From: an uncultured Oscillospiraceae bacterium
Lineage (GTDB): Bacteria > Bacillota > Clostridia > Oscillospirales > Oscillospiraceae
Reading direction: 5' to 3'
NCBI GenBank assembly: GCA_905233595.1
Contig: CAJOFI010000088.1
Location: 1 to 5,051, forward strand
Length of the DNA stretch: 5,051 nucleotides
The notes under the pieces are model-generated. The model was not told the DNA's origin, did no database searches, and was given only the letters and a program-made list of their open reading frames with translations. Positions 4,900 to 5,051 of the stretch are shown piece by piece. Every line of letters starts with the position of its first letter. Within the stretch, counting starts at the first letter, position 1. The position numbers and the translations under genes are program-made.

Positions 4900-5051
4900 C
4901 TACTGCCTGACGCCGCTGCGCTCGTGCTGCACGGGCGGGATCACCGCGACGGGAGCGCTCACGCTCTCCCCCTCGCGCGGCATGAGCGCCACGTCGAGCA
5001 CCTTATCCACATGATCCGTCGGCACGAAGCAGAGCTTTTCGCGCACAGTCT
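4900..5051 (-). CDS. lon: ATP-dependent protease Lon, C-terminal end only
   Basis: Only the last 49 codons and the TAG stop are inside the window; the start and all catalytic parts lie beyond the right edge. The visible protein reads V-R-E-K-L-C-F-V-P-T-D-H-V-D-K-V-L-D-V-A-L, which matches the end of the Lon proteolytic domain, where E-V-R/K-x-K-L-x-F-V and a final D-x-V-L-x-x-A-L helix are typical. A further 27 or so residues form a proline- and valine-containing tail that ends in V-R-Q. It is longer than the tail of B. subtilis LonA and is probably flexible. The ysxC start follows 7 bases after the stop. The lon-ysxC order is conserved across many Firmicutes, which supports the identification of this short piece. 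Confidence 0.85.
   Translation of the reverse strand, partial: TVREKLCFVPTDHVDKVLDVALMPREGESVSAPVAVIPPVQHERSGVRQ

Noticed and set aside
1..5051. CRISPR array, tRNA, rRNA, insertion sequence or phage/defence genes
   Set aside because: I saw no regularly spaced repeats, tRNA-like folds, transposase or integrase motifs, or terminal inverted repeats. All sequence is accounted for by the listed genes and two short gaps.

Overview
The window is a GC-rich stretch (roughly 60% by eye) of what is most likely a spore-forming, low-to-mid-GC-phylum Firmicute, probably a Clostridia member of the Oscillospiraceae/Ruminococcaceae type. The reasons are the lon-ysxC gene pair, scpA-scpB beside a DUF2953 (YtfI-like) and a GerW/YtfJ sporulation gene, a DacF-type carboxypeptidase, and strong AGGAGG ribosome binding sites. 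Organism identity is inference from gene content; no rRNA is present. Every supported gene lies on the minus strand, so transcription runs from the right end of the window to the left.

Right end (4344-5051): the last 49 residues of the ATP-dependent protease Lon, then, 7 bases on, the ribosome-assembly GTPase YsxC/EngB. The YsxC copy looks internally shortened by about 14 residues between the switch II region and the G4 motif. A strong hairpin with a U-run ends this unit.

Gap (about 4193-4343): it holds the terminator, a nested inverted repeat built from five GTTTTC/GAAAAC hexamers, and a good SigA-type promoter (TTGTAA, 17 bases, TACAAT) for the next operon.

Middle (1026-4192): a tightly packed five-gene operon. 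A site-2-type membrane metalloprotease (M50) overlaps scpA by one base; scpB follows scpA after 5 bases; a DUF2953 membrane protein with a TTG start follows scpB after 3 bases; gerW overlaps that by 8 bases. ScpA and ScpB are the kleisin and its partner in the SMC condensin, which organises and segregates the chromosome. DUF2953/YtfI and GerW are a sporulation/germination pair.

Left end (1-1025): a 76-base gap with a probable promoter (TTGACA box), then a secreted penicillin-binding-protein-type D-Ala-D-Ala carboxypeptidase, whose 3' end lies outside the window. It has an intact active site and many cysteines.

Most of the region is conventional housekeeping and sporulation chromosome. I do not see a defence system, mobile element, CRISPR array or RNA gene. 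The points worth a second look are the shortened YsxC, the structured ysxC-M50 gap, and the unclear start of the M50 protease.
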